A DNA stretch of 11,157 bases from CAIOSQ01 sp044359885 (GTDB taxonomy: Bacteria; Pseudomonadota; Alphaproteobacteria; CACIAM-22H2), in NCBI GenBank assembly GCA_044359885.1, contig JBIKLI010000128.1:1-11157 (forward strand), written 5' to 3'. Shown here piece after piece: positions 1-7,779 of the stretch (positions are counted from its first letter, which is position 1; each line of letters opens with the position of its first letter). Made by a program: the position numbers and the translations under genes. Below the pieces are notes generated by a model. That model saw nothing but the letters and a program-made list of their open reading frames with translations, searched no databases and was not told the DNA's origin.

Positions 1-1796
1 ACGAGGGCGCAGAAATCGCGGATCGTCTTGGGATCCTGGATGTCGCGCTTGAACGCGGTGCTGGACATCGCCAGATGATGACGCACCAGCCAGGCCACCG
101 TGTCCGTCTCCTCGGCGCCGAGCCCGACGCGCGGCCCAAGCCGCAGCGCGATCTCGGCGCCGATCACCGAGTGGTCGCCGCCACGCCCCTTTGCGATGTC
201 GTGAAGCAGGACCGCCAGGTACAGCGCGCGGCGCGACTGCACCTTCTGGATGGCACGGCTGGCGACCGGATGGTCGTCGACCAGCTCGCCGTTCTCGATC
301 CGGTGAAGGATCCCGATCGCGAAGATCGTGTGCTCGTCGACCGTGTACACGTGATACATGTCGTGCTGCATCTGCGCGACCACGCGGCCGAAATCCGGCA
401 CGAAGCGGCCGAACACGCCGGCTTCGTTCATGCGCCGCAGCGTCGTCTCCGCCCCCTCGCGCGCGGTCAGGATCTCCATGAACGCGGCGTTGGCCTCGCG
501 GTTCTCGCGCAGACGCGAGTCGATGAGCTTCAGGTTCTGGCGCATCAGGCGCAGCGCCGCGGGATGGATGTCGAGGCCATTCTCCTGCGCGACGCGGAAG
601 ATGCGCAGGAAGGCCAGCCGATCGGCTTCGAAGGCGTCGTCGCGGGCGACGCCGAGGCGACCGTTCTCGACCACGAAGCCGCCGAGCTCGCGCGGTCGCC
701 CGATCAGCCGCCGCCAGTCCAGGCGCGAACGCCGCGCCGCGCCGATCTCCAGCGCCGTGCAGAAGATGCGCGTCAGGTCGCCGACGTCCTTCGCGGTGAG
801 GTAATAGTGCTTCATGAGCCGCTCGACGCCGCGGGTCCCGCGATGGTCGGTGTATCCCATGCGGCGCCCGACCTCGGCCTGCAGGTCGAAGGTCAGCCTG
901 TCCTCCGCCCGGCCGGCGAGATAATGCAGCCAGCAGCGCAGCGTCCACAGGAAGTCCCGGGCCTTGGCGAAAGTCGCGGCTTCGCGCTCGGTGAACACGC
1001 CCTTGCCGACCAGTTCGTCCGGCCGGCCGACGCGATGAACGTATTTCGCGATCCAGAACAGCGTATGCAGGTCGCGCAGGCCGCCCTTCCCCTCCTTGAC
1101 GTTCGGCTCGACGACGTAGCGCGAATCCCCCATGCGGCGGTGGCGATCGTCACGCTCGACGAGCTTGGCCTGGACGAATTCGGGGCCGCTCGCGCGCACC
1201 ACCTCCTTGTCGAAGCGGGTGCGGAAGCCGGCGTAGAGCTTGTCGTCGCCCCAGACGAAGCGCGCCTCGAGCAGCGCGGTGCGGATGGTCAGGTCGGTGC
1301 GCGACAGGCGCAGGCATTCGTCGACCGAGCGCGTCGCATGCCCCACCTTCAGCTTCAGGTCCCAGAGCAGGTAGAGCATGTACTCGACCAGCTGCTCGTT
1401 GCGGGCGGTCGGTTTGTAGGGCTGCAGGAAAAGCAGATCGACGTCGCTGTACGGCGCCAGTTCGCCCCGCCCGTAGCCGCCGACCGCGACGATGGCGAGA
1501 CGCTCGCCGGCGCTGGGATTGGCGGCCGGGTAGGCATGCCGGTCGGCGAAGTCGTGGGCCACCCGGACCAGCTGATCGACCAGGAAGCTGAGCGCCGCGG
1601 CGGTGGCGGTGCCGTTCGTCCGGCCGGCCTCGAAACGCCGGCGGATCTCCGTGCGGCCCGCCTCGATCGCGGCGCGCAGCGCCTCCAGAACGGCGGCGCG
1701 CTGCGCGGCGCCGGCGAGCGGCGCCGCCTCGGCCTCCAGCCTCGACTGCAGGGCACGGCGATCGACGATGTCGCGCTGGTTTGCGATCTGATCCAT
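1..1796 (-). CDS. glnD: Bifunctional uridylyltransferase/uridylyl-removing enzyme GlnD (C-terminus beyond the window)
   Basis: GlnD senses nitrogen status in the cytoplasm. It adds UMP to PII proteins (GlnB/GlnK) when glutamine is low and removes it when glutamine is high. The reading frame is open from the ATG at 1796 to the left edge, giving 598 codons. The nucleotidyltransferase motif GGYGRGE is at about residues 106-112, and the metal-binding aspartates of SDVDLLFL are D118 and D120. The HD-domain pair that removes UMP is H532/D533 in HDIAKGRGGDHS. The N-terminus (MDQIANQRDIVDRRAL) resembles other alphaproteobacterial GlnD starts. The family is usually about 900 residues, so the rest of the HD region and the two C-terminal ACT domains should lie off-window. 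The start is 10 bases after the UPF0149 stop with no clear ribosome binding site, which suggests coupled translation from that gene. No key residue is missing in the visible part. Confidence 0.97.
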   Translation of the reverse strand, partial: MDQIANQRDIVDRRALQSRLEAEAAPLAGAAQRAAVLEALRAAIEAGRTEIRRRFEAGRTNGTATAAALSFLVDQLVRVAHDFADRHAYPAANPSAGERLAIVAVGGYGRGELAPYSDVDLLFLQPYKPTARNEQLVEYMLYLLWDLKLKVGHATRSVDECLRLSRTDLTIRTALLEARFVWGDDKLYAGFRTRFDKEVVRASGPEFVQAKLVERDDRHRRMGDSRYVVEPNVKEGKGGLRDLHTLFWIAKYVHRVGRPDELVGKGVFTEREAATFAKARDFLWTLRCWLHYLAGRAEDRLTFDLQAEVGRRMGYTDHRGTRGVERLMKHYYLTAKDVGDLTRIFCTALEIGAARRSRLDWRRLIGRPRELGGFVVENGRLGVARDDAFEADRLAFLRIFRVAQENGLDIHPAALRLMRQNLKLIDSRLRENREANAAFMEILTAREGAETTLRRMNEAGVFGRFVPDFGRVVAQMQHDMYHVYTVDEHTIFAIGILHRIENGELVDDHPVASRAIQKVQSRRALYLAVLLHDIAKGRGGDHSVIGAEIALRLGPRVGLGAEETDTVAWLVRHHLAMSSTAFKRDIQDPKTIRDFCAL

Positions 1797-1806
1797 GGCG
1801 GCGGGA

Positions 1807-2385
1807 TCAGGAGTCGAGGGACCGCGACCGCCGGTACCAGAAGCGATGGATGGCGATCACCGACTCGGTGATCAGCTCGGGGGCGAACGCCACCGCGTCG
1901 CTGAACGCGCTGTCGGTCCGGTCCTCCTCGGAAATGACGTCGTCCCACAGGGCCATGATCGGCGCGAGCAGGGTGGAATCGTCGAGGTTCTCGAGCAGCG
2001 GCAGCCAGGACTCGTCGCGCATCGCCATCGCGCGCCGGAAGCCGTTCGCCCAGTCGTCGGCGATCGGCGCGCCTTCGGGATCGGTCCAGAAGACGGGCGC
2101 GTAGGATTGAGGATCCTGCCGCAGCAGGGCGCAGATGAGGGCCAGACGGCGGCGGACGATGCCGATGATCTGGTCGCGCTGGCCGGCCGAGGCGAAGACC
2201 GGCGGATCGCCGAGGGCCACCGGCAGCCACTCCTCCTCGCCGATCGGCTGCGGCGAGACGGCGAGCGCCGTCAGGAACCCGTCCAGTTCGGACAGCAGCA
2301 TGCACTCGTCGGACGAATCGAACGACGCCAGATAGTCGTGCAGCGCGTCGTACTCGGACTCGTCGACCTGCGGGATCGCATCCAT
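1807..2385 (-). CDS. UPF0149 family (YgfB/YecA-like) protein
   Basis: This is a 192-residue acidic protein of the UPF0149 family, whose biochemical role is poorly defined. The typical signature is visible: DGFLTALAVSP at about residues 35-45, followed by EEEWLPVALGD, then further on a WANGFRRAM segment and a WDDV segment near the C-terminus. The C-terminus (RFWYRRSRSLDS) has no cysteine-rich SEC-C metal-binding tail, unlike YecA-type members. No signal peptide or membrane segment is seen, so it should be cytoplasmic. The ATG at 2385 is preceded by GAGG ten bases upstream. The frame stays open much further upstream, but only as antisense of argS, so this start is preferred. The gene sits just upstream of glnD with a 10-base gap and is probably its operon partner. 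The family call is fairly firm; the function is unknown. Confidence 0.85.
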   Translation of the reverse strand: MDAIPQVDESEYDALHDYLASFDSSDECMLLSELDGFLTALAVSPQPIGEEEWLPVALGDPPVFASAGQRDQIIGIVRRRLALICALLRQDPQSYAPVFWTDPEGAPIADDWANGFRRAMAMRDESWLPLLENLDDSTLLAPIMALWDDVISEEDRTDSAFSDAVAFAPELITESVIAIHRFWYRRSRSLDS

Positions 2386-2463
2386 GCCCGGGGAGCCTCG
2401 CTGGGGATCGGAAGGGCAGACCGTCCGCCGCCGCGCCGCCGCCGTCAAGCGCGTTGCGGGCGG

Positions 2464-2492
2464 TTGCGGCGAGGGGCGCATGGGCGCTAAAC
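2464..2492 (+). promoter_or_regulatory. Possible argS promoter in the UPF0149/argS divergent gap
   Basis: The 141-base gap at 2386-2526 separates two divergent genes and should hold promoters for both. On the plus strand, TTGCGG (2464-2469) is followed 17 bases later by CTAAAC (2487-2492); GCTAAA one base earlier is an alternative -10. The -10 match is poor. The TTGCGG element is duplicated at 2454-2459 within GCGTTGCGGGCGGTTGCGG. I could not pick out a minus-strand promoter, and no riboswitch or T-box-like leader is apparent. Confidence 0.25.
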
Positions 2493-2526
2493 CCCGGCTT
2501 CCGCCGCCCTCGCCCCCCGGACGCCG

Positions 2527-4308
2527 ATGACACCTGCCCAAGCCGTTCCCATGCGCATGCGCCTCGAGACCCGTGTGCGCGAGGCCTTCGCCGCCTGCGG
2601 ACTCGATCCCGCCCATGGCGGCGTCGACGTCTCGCGGCGACCGGAACTGTCCCAGTTCCAGGCGAACGGCGCGATGGCGGTGGCGAAGTCGGCGCGGCGC
2701 AATCCGCGCGAGGTCGCGGCAGCGGTGGTCGAGAAACTGGCTGACGCGCCCGAGATCGCGCGCGCCAGCGTCGAGGGACCGGGCTTCATCAACCTGTCCG
2801 CGACCGACGCGGCGCTGGCCGAGGCGGCCGCCGCGCTCGCCGCGGATCCGCGCCTGGGCGTGCCCGCCGCCGCCCCCGCGCGACGCGTGCTGATCGATTT
2901 CGGCGGCCCCAATGTCGCCAAGGCGATGCATGTCGGACATCTGCGCTCGTCCATCATCGGCGACACGCTGCAGCGCATCTTCCGCTTCGCCGGCCACGAG
3001 GTGGTGAGCGACATCCATCTCGGCGACTGGGGCCTGCCGATGGGCATGCTGATCGCCGAGGTCGAGCGCCAGCACCCCGACCTGCCCTATTTCGTGCCCG
3101 GCTCCCACGGACCGTTCCCGGCGACGTCGCCGGTCGGGATCGAGGATCTGGAGCGGCTCTATCCGGTCGCGGCGCAGCGCGCGAAGGACGACCCCGCCTT
3201 CCGCGAAGCGTCGCGCCGGGCGACGGCGGAACTGCAATCCGGCCGCCCCGGCTATCGCGCGCTCTGGGAGCATTTCATCGCCGTGTCGGTCGCGACCCTG
3301 CGCGGCGAGTTCGCCCGGCTGAACGTCGCCTTCGATCTCTGGGACGGGGAGAGCACGGTCAACGACCGGATCGCCCCCATGGTCGCGCGGCTGCGCGTCG
3401 ACGGGCTGGTGGAGATCTCCGAGGGGGCCGAAATCATGCGCGTGGCCCGCGAAGGCGACCAGAAGGAGGTGCCCCCGCTGATCCTGGTCAAGTCCGACGG
3501 CGCGGCGATGTACGGCACGACCGACCTCGCCACCATCGAGGCGCGGTCCGAGGCGCGGTTCGACCTCGCGCTCTATGTCGTCGACCAGCGCCAGCATCTG
3601 CATTTCGAGCAGGTCTTCCGCGCCGCCGCGCGCGCGGGCATGGTCGAAGGCGGTCCGTCGCTGGAGCATGTCGGCTTCGGCACGGTCAACGGGCCCGATG
3701 GCAAGCCCTTCAAGACACGGGCCGGCGGCGTCATGAAGCTGGGCGACCTCATCACCATGGCGACCGACGAGGCGCTCAAGCGTCTGGCCGAGGCGGGCCT
3801 CGCCGCCGAGGCCGACCCCTCGGAAAAGGCGGAGATCGCTCGCATCGTCGGCGTTGCCGCGCTGCGTTTCGCCGATCTCGTCAACCACCGCCTGACCGAC
3901 TACGTCTTCAACCTGGAGCGCTTCACCCGCTTCGAGGGCAAGACCGGCCCCTATCTGGTCTACACGGCGGTGCGCGCGCGCTCGCTGCTGGACAGGGCGG
4001 CCGAGCGCGGCCTCGAACCCGGCGTCCTGGGCGCGCCAGGAACCGAGGCGGAGCGACGGCTGATGCTGGCGCTCGACGGCTTCGCCGACGCGGTCGCCGG
4101 AACGATCGACAAGCGCGCGCCCAACCTGCTGTGCGAATGGGCGTTCCAGCTCGCCCAGGAGTTCAACAGCTTCTATCAGGCCTGCCACATCCTGTCGGAG
4201 ACCGATGCGGCGCTGCGAGGCGCGCGGCTGGGGCTGGTCGCGGCGGCTCTCGCCGCCCTCGACCGGGTCTTCGCGCTGATCGGGATCGAGCGTCCCGGCC
4301 GGATGTGA
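2527..4308 (+). CDS. argS: Arginyl-tRNA synthetase
   Basis: This cytoplasmic class I aminoacyl-tRNA synthetase charges tRNA-Arg with arginine using ATP. At 593 residues it has the normal bacterial length. Three parts follow in order. The N-terminal ArgRS additional domain is at about residues 11-95. The Rossmann catalytic domain contains the HIGH motif as HVGH (H135-H138, within AKAMHVGHLRSS). A C-terminal DALR anticodon-binding domain begins around GPYLVYTAVRARSLL and contains FNSFYQACHIL. The KMSKS position is the degenerate KPFKTRAG at 393-400, as is usual for ArgRS. Three in-frame ATGs (2527, 2551, 2557) lie close together with no clear ribosome binding site before any. The MRMRLETRVREAF start at 2551 aligns better with typical ArgRS N-termini, so eight residues may be trimmed. 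It is transcribed alone, diverging from UPF0149 and converging on the TPR gene. Confidence 0.97.
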   Translation: MTPAQAVPMRMRLETRVREAFAACGLDPAHGGVDVSRRPELSQFQANGAMAVAKSARRNPREVAAAVVEKLADAPEIARASVEGPGFINLSATDAALAEAAAALAADPRLGVPAAAPARRVLIDFGGPNVAKAMHVGHLRSSIIGDTLQRIFRFAGHEVVSDIHLGDWGLPMGMLIAEVERQHPDLPYFVPGSHGPFPATSPVGIEDLERLYPVAAQRAKDDPAFREASRRATAELQSGRPGYRALWEHFIAVSVATLRGEFARLNVAFDLWDGESTVNDRIAPMVARLRVDGLVEISEGAEIMRVAREGDQKEVPPLILVKSDGAAMYGTTDLATIEARSEARFDLALYVVDQRQHLHFEQVFRAAARAGMVEGGPSLEHVGFGTVNGPDGKPFKTRAGGVMKLGDLITMATDEALKRLAEAGLAAEADPSEKAEIARIVGVAALRFADLVNHRLTDYVFNLERFTRFEGKTGPYLVYTAVRARSLLDRAAERGLEPGVLGAPGTEAERRLMLALDGFADAVAGTIDKRAPNLLCEWAFQLAQEFNSFYQACHILSETDAALRGARLGLVAAALAALDRVFALIGIERPGRM

Positions 4309-4311
4309 CCG

Positions 4312-4332
4312 GCGACGGTCACTCGCCGTCGC
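4312..4332. terminator. Weak stem-loop between convergent argS and TPR gene
   Basis: The inverted repeat GCGACGG (4312-4318) / CCGTCGC (4326-4332) can form a 7-bp stem with a 7-base loop exactly where the two genes converge. It lies just after the argS stop and covers the last codons of the TPR gene. There is no T-run on either side, so intrinsic termination is unproven; a chance G+C-rich repeat is equally possible. Confidence 0.22.
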
Positions 4333-6031
4333 GCAATCCGCTTTCCAGCTTCCGCTCCAGCTGCGGCTTCAGATCGGGCTCCGGACTGGCGCCCAGCGCA
4401 CGCCGCCACTGGAAACGCGCCTCGAGGCGGCGGCCGACGCGCCAATAGGCGTCGCCGAGATGGTCGAGGATCACCGCCTCCTGGGGCAGCAATTCGACCG
4501 CGCGCTCCAGCAGCGGCACCGCCTCGGCATGGCGGCCCAGCTTGTAGAGCGCCCAGGCGAGCGAATCGATGATATGGCCGCTGTTCGGACGCAGCGCGAC
4601 GGCGCGCTCCAGCATCCCGAGAGCGCGGTCGTAATGCTGCGAGAAACCCTTGTCGACCCAGGAATAGGCCAGATAGTTGAGCACGTCCGGCTGCTCGGGC
4701 ATCAGTTCCAAGGCACGCAGGAAATCCGCCTCCGCGCAGGGCCAGCTGTCGGACCGTTCGCAGGCGATGCCGCGGGCGTAGAACAGAACCCAGTGCCGCC
4801 TCTCCGGCGCCGGCACGCGCGCGATCGCGCGGTCATAGGCGCCGACGGCGTCGCGGAACCGCTCCTTGGCGCGCAGCTGCCCGCCAAGAGCCGCGAGCGG
4901 CTCGGTGCGGTCGGGACGTTCGGCCGCCATGGTCTCGAGCAGCGCCAGGGCCTCGTCGTGGCGGCCGAGTTGGGCCAGGTTGTCGGCGACGCGCAGCCGC
5001 GCCGACCAGGAAAGGGGTGAGCCCGGCGGTATGCGGCCAAGGACGACATTGGCTTCGGCATGACGTTTCTGCTGATCCAGCACGTCCCCGACCAGCAGGA
5101 GTGCCGACGCGTCGTCCGGCGAGAGGGCCACGGCAAGCCGGCCATAGGGCAGCGCCAGACCGCCATCCCCCTCGCCGCGCACCGCGCTGGCCACGTCGAA
5201 CAGCGCCGCGCCGAACCCGGCCCGGGCATCGGGCAGCATCGGGCGCCGGTCGCCGGCCTCCAGCCGCCGCGACAGCAGCTCGATCGACAGCGATTCGCGG
5301 TCGGCCGCGCGCGCGGCATCCAGCAACGCGCGCGCATCGGCGTCGCGGCCGCGGGCAAGGTAGAAGGCGGCCAGGGCGTCGACCACCCGCGGCGTCCCCT
5401 GTCCGGACGGACCAAGGACGCGCCGCAGCGCCGCCTCCGCCTCGTCGAAGCGACCGAGCTGCTCGAGCATCAGGCCGCGATGGAAATCGACGACCGGCGC
5501 GAGTTCGGCCATCTCGCCCAACGGCCGCAGCTGGTCGGGTGCGTCTGGATTGCCGCGCGCCGTCTCGATCCAGCCCCGCAGCAGGGGAATGGCCAGCCGG
5601 TTCACGCCCTGCAGCGGGATCTCCGCCAGCAGACGCCGCGCGTCGTCCCAGGCCAGGCGCGACGCCGCGTCGACCGCCAGCGTCAGGCTGGCCGCAGGAT
5701 TGGCGGGAGAGCGCTCGGCGACGCGTGCGGCGGCGGCGACGGCGCCGGCGAAATCCCCCGCGGAGATGCGCGCGGTATGCAACCGCTGCAGGATCTCGAA
5801 ATTGCCGGGATCGGCCGTCAGCGCCGCTTCGAACAGCCGCGCGGCGGTCGCGGGATCGCGCAGACGTTCGGCATGACGGCCCGCGAGATAGTTCCCGGTC
5901 GCGCTGCGTGTCGTCTCGACCGGCTGCCCGCGCGCCTCCCCGACGGGAGCGCCGGCGATCGCCAGCATCGCCACGAGGATGGCGGCGAGGCGGGACGACG
6001 GGAGGGCTTGCATGGGAATACGGCGCATCAT
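4319..6031 (-). CDS. Secreted/periplasmic TPR-repeat protein
   Basis: This is a 570-residue protein built almost entirely of helical tetratricopeptide repeats, which generally act as protein-binding scaffolds; its partner is unknown. The N-terminus looks like a signal peptide: arginines at 3-4 and 14, a hydrophobic stretch at about 15-30, and a plausible cleavage after A33 (VGEA). The clearest repeats are C-terminal, including YDRALGMLERAVALRPNSG, AVPLLERAVELLPQEA and a final LGDAYWRVGRRLEARFQWRR segment. That ending is typical of a TPR protein common in alphaproteobacteria. The tandem ATGs at 6031 and 6028 are preceded only by a G-rich stretch; ATG 6013 (MQALPSS) would keep the hydrophobic segment and is possible. 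The gene starts 37 bases after the ETF-QO stop and is probably co-transcribed with it. A role in envelope biogenesis is possible but not shown by the sequence. Confidence 0.9.
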   Translation of the reverse strand: MMRRIPMQALPSSRLAAILVAMLAIAGAPVGEARGQPVETTRSATGNYLAGRHAERLRDPATAARLFEAALTADPGNFEILQRLHTARISAGDFAGAVAAAARVAERSPANPAASLTLAVDAASRLAWDDARRLLAEIPLQGVNRLAIPLLRGWIETARGNPDAPDQLRPLGEMAELAPVVDFHRGLMLEQLGRFDEAEAALRRVLGPSGQGTPRVVDALAAFYLARGRDADARALLDAARAADRESLSIELLSRRLEAGDRRPMLPDARAGFGAALFDVASAVRGEGDGGLALPYGRLAVALSPDDASALLLVGDVLDQQKRHAEANVVLGRIPPGSPLSWSARLRVADNLAQLGRHDEALALLETMAAERPDRTEPLAALGGQLRAKERFRDAVGAYDRAIARVPAPERRHWVLFYARGIACERSDSWPCAEADFLRALELMPEQPDVLNYLAYSWVDKGFSQHYDRALGMLERAVALRPNSGHIIDSLAWALYKLGRHAEAVPLLERAVELLPQEAVILDHLGDAYWRVGRRLEARFQWRRALGASPEPDLKPQLERKLESGLRDGE

Positions 6032-6068
6032 GCCCCCAGGATAGCGCGGCGAGGCCCGCCGGACAGCC

Positions 6069-7706
6069 TCACATATTGGGATAGTTCGGCCCGCCGCCGC
6101 CCTCGGGCACCGTCCAGACGATGTTCTGGGTCGGGTCCTTGATGTCGCATGTCTTGCAGTGGACGCAGTTCTGCGCGTTGATCTGCAGCCGCGGCGACGA
6201 GCCGTCGGGGGCGCGCACGATCTCGTAGACGCCGGCCGGGCAGTAGCGCTGCTCGGGCGCATCGTAGATCGCCAGATTGTGGTCGACCGGCACGGCCGGA
6301 TCGCGCAGTCGCAGATGCGCCGGCTGGTTCTCCTCGTGGTTGGTGCTCGACAGAAACACGGAGGAGAGCCGGTCGAAGGAGATCCGGCCGTCGGGCTTGG
6401 GATACTCGATCGGCCGCGAGGCGGCGAGCGGACGCAAGGTCTCATGGTCGGCGTGGTGGCGCAGCGTCCAGGGCGCCTTGCCGCGCAGTACGTAGGTGTC
6501 CAGGGCGGCATGGACCAGCCCGACATAGAGGCCCTTCTGGAAGGCGGGGCGGATGTTGCGCACGGCGCGCAGCTCGTCCCAGACCCAGGAGCGCTGCAGG
6601 GCGGCCGGATAGGCGTCCAGCGTCCCGACCGGACCGTCGCCGGCGGCAAGGGCCGCGAAGGCGGCCTCGGCGCAGAGCATCCCCGACTTCATCGCCGTGT
6701 GGCTGCCCTTGATCTTCGGCACGTTCACGAAACCGGCCGAGCAGCCGACGATCGCGCCGCCAGGGAAGACCAGCTTCGGGATCGCCTGGAGGCCGCCCTC
6801 GTTGATCGCGCGGGCGCCATAGGCGATCCGTCGCCCGCCCTCGAAGACGCTGCGGATCGCCGGATGGGTCTTGAAGCGCTGGAACTCCTCGAAGGGCGAC
6901 AGATACGGATTGCGATAGTCGAGACCGGTGACGAAGCCGACAGCGACCTGGTTGTTCTCGAGATGGTAGAGGAACGACCCGCCATAGGTCTCCCAGTCGA
7001 GCGGCCAGCCGATGGTGTGAACGATGCGGCCGGCATGGTGCCGGGAGGGATCGATCTCCCAGAGCTCCTTGATTCCGAGGCCGAAGGTCTGGGGATCGGC
7101 GCCGTCGCGCAGCCCGAACCGCTCGAACAGCGTCTTGGTCAGCGACCCGCGTACGCCTTCGGCGAAGATGGTGGCGCGCCCGCAGAGTTCGACCCCCGGC
7201 TGGTGGGCGGCGGTCGGCTGACCGTCCTTGCCGATCCCCATGTCGCCGGTGGCGACCCCGCGGACACGGCCATCGCCGTCGTAGAGCACCTCGGCAGCCG
7301 CGAAGCCGGCGAAGATCTCGACCCCGAGCGCCTCCGCCTGCTGCCCCAGCCAGCGGCAGAGATTGCCGAGGCTGATGATGTAGTTGCCGTGGTTGTTCAT
7401 CTGCGGCGGGGTGGGCAGCCGGATGGCCCGCTTCGCCGTCAGGTAGAGGAAACGGTCCTCGCGCGCCGGCGTGACGAGCGGCGCCCCCTGGGCGCGCCAA
7501 TCCGGAAGCAGTTCGTCGAGTGCCCGGGTTTCGAACACGGCGCCCGACAGGATATGGGCGCCGACCTCCGACCCTTTCTCCAGGACGCAGACAGACAGCT
7601 CGCGGCCAGCCTCCAGCGCCAGCTGCCGCAGACGGATCGCGGTGGCGAGGCCGGCGGGACCGGCGCCCACGATCACGACATCATAGTCCATTCGCTCGCG
7701 GGACAT
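6069..7706 (-). CDS. Electron transfer flavoprotein-ubiquinone oxidoreductase (ETF-QO)
   Basis: This enzyme is the bacterial counterpart of eukaryotic ETFDH. It takes electrons from reduced electron transfer flavoprotein, fed by acyl-CoA and amino-acid dehydrogenases, and passes them to ubiquinone at the inner face of the cytoplasmic membrane. At 545 residues it is full length without a targeting peptide. The FAD dinucleotide fold GAGPAG is at residues 14-19. The conserved core includes GWPLDWETYGGSFLYH and the segment GSHTAMKSGMLCAEAAF. The [4Fe-4S] ligands are C489, C514, C517 and C520 (NCVHCKTC), with spacing 25-3-3 as in the human enzyme. Nothing essential is missing. The ATG at 7706 has no strong ribosome binding site; M6 (7691) is an alternative that would still keep the FAD motif. 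The gene diverges from the uracil-DNA glycosylase and leads a probable two-gene unit with the TPR gene. ETF subunit genes are not in the window. Confidence 0.97.
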   Translation of the reverse strand: MSRERMDYDVVIVGAGPAGLATAIRLRQLALEAGRELSVCVLEKGSEVGAHILSGAVFETRALDELLPDWRAQGAPLVTPAREDRFLYLTAKRAIRLPTPPQMNNHGNYIISLGNLCRWLGQQAEALGVEIFAGFAAAEVLYDGDGRVRGVATGDMGIGKDGQPTAAHQPGVELCGRATIFAEGVRGSLTKTLFERFGLRDGADPQTFGLGIKELWEIDPSRHHAGRIVHTIGWPLDWETYGGSFLYHLENNQVAVGFVTGLDYRNPYLSPFEEFQRFKTHPAIRSVFEGGRRIAYGARAINEGGLQAIPKLVFPGGAIVGCSAGFVNVPKIKGSHTAMKSGMLCAEAAFAALAAGDGPVGTLDAYPAALQRSWVWDELRAVRNIRPAFQKGLYVGLVHAALDTYVLRGKAPWTLRHHADHETLRPLAASRPIEYPKPDGRISFDRLSSVFLSSTNHEENQPAHLRLRDPAVPVDHNLAIYDAPEQRYCPAGVYEIVRAPDGSSPRLQINAQNCVHCKTCDIKDPTQNIVWTVPEGGGGPNYPNM

Positions 7707-7718
7707 GGCCGGGACTCG

Positions 7719-7747
7719 TCGTCAGGGTTCGGGACCCGTCATATAAG
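7719..7747 (+). promoter_or_regulatory. Probable sigma70-like promoter of the glycosylase gene
   Basis: In the 73-base divergent gap (7707-7779), TCGTCA (7719-7724, four of six matches to TTGACA) is followed by a 17-base spacer and TATAAG (7742-7747, five of six matches to TATAAT). Transcription would begin around 7753-7755, about 25 bases before the ATG at 7780. The same ATATAA patch read on the minus strand gives TTATAT and could be shared by an ETF-QO promoter, but I see no good -35 box for that direction. Confidence 0.45.
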
Positions 7748-7779
7748 GCAAGCGCACCACCGCGTGCTACGTTCGCGCC

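Noticed and set aside
75..1871. 598-codon open frame on the plus strand
   Set aside because: It mirrors glnD on the opposite strand. The minus-strand translation has full nucleotidyltransferase and HD motifs, and the plus-strand one has none.
2386..4188. Upstream open extension of the UPF0149 frame on the minus strand (about 600 extra codons)
   Set aside because: It is antisense to argS with low-complexity, Arg/Gly/Ala-rich translation. UPF0149 homology begins at the ATG at 2385.
6032..6649. Extension of the TPR frame upstream into the ETF-QO region
   Set aside because: It overlaps the ETF-QO C-terminus, including the iron-sulfur cysteines, in another frame. The signal peptide gives a natural start at 6031.
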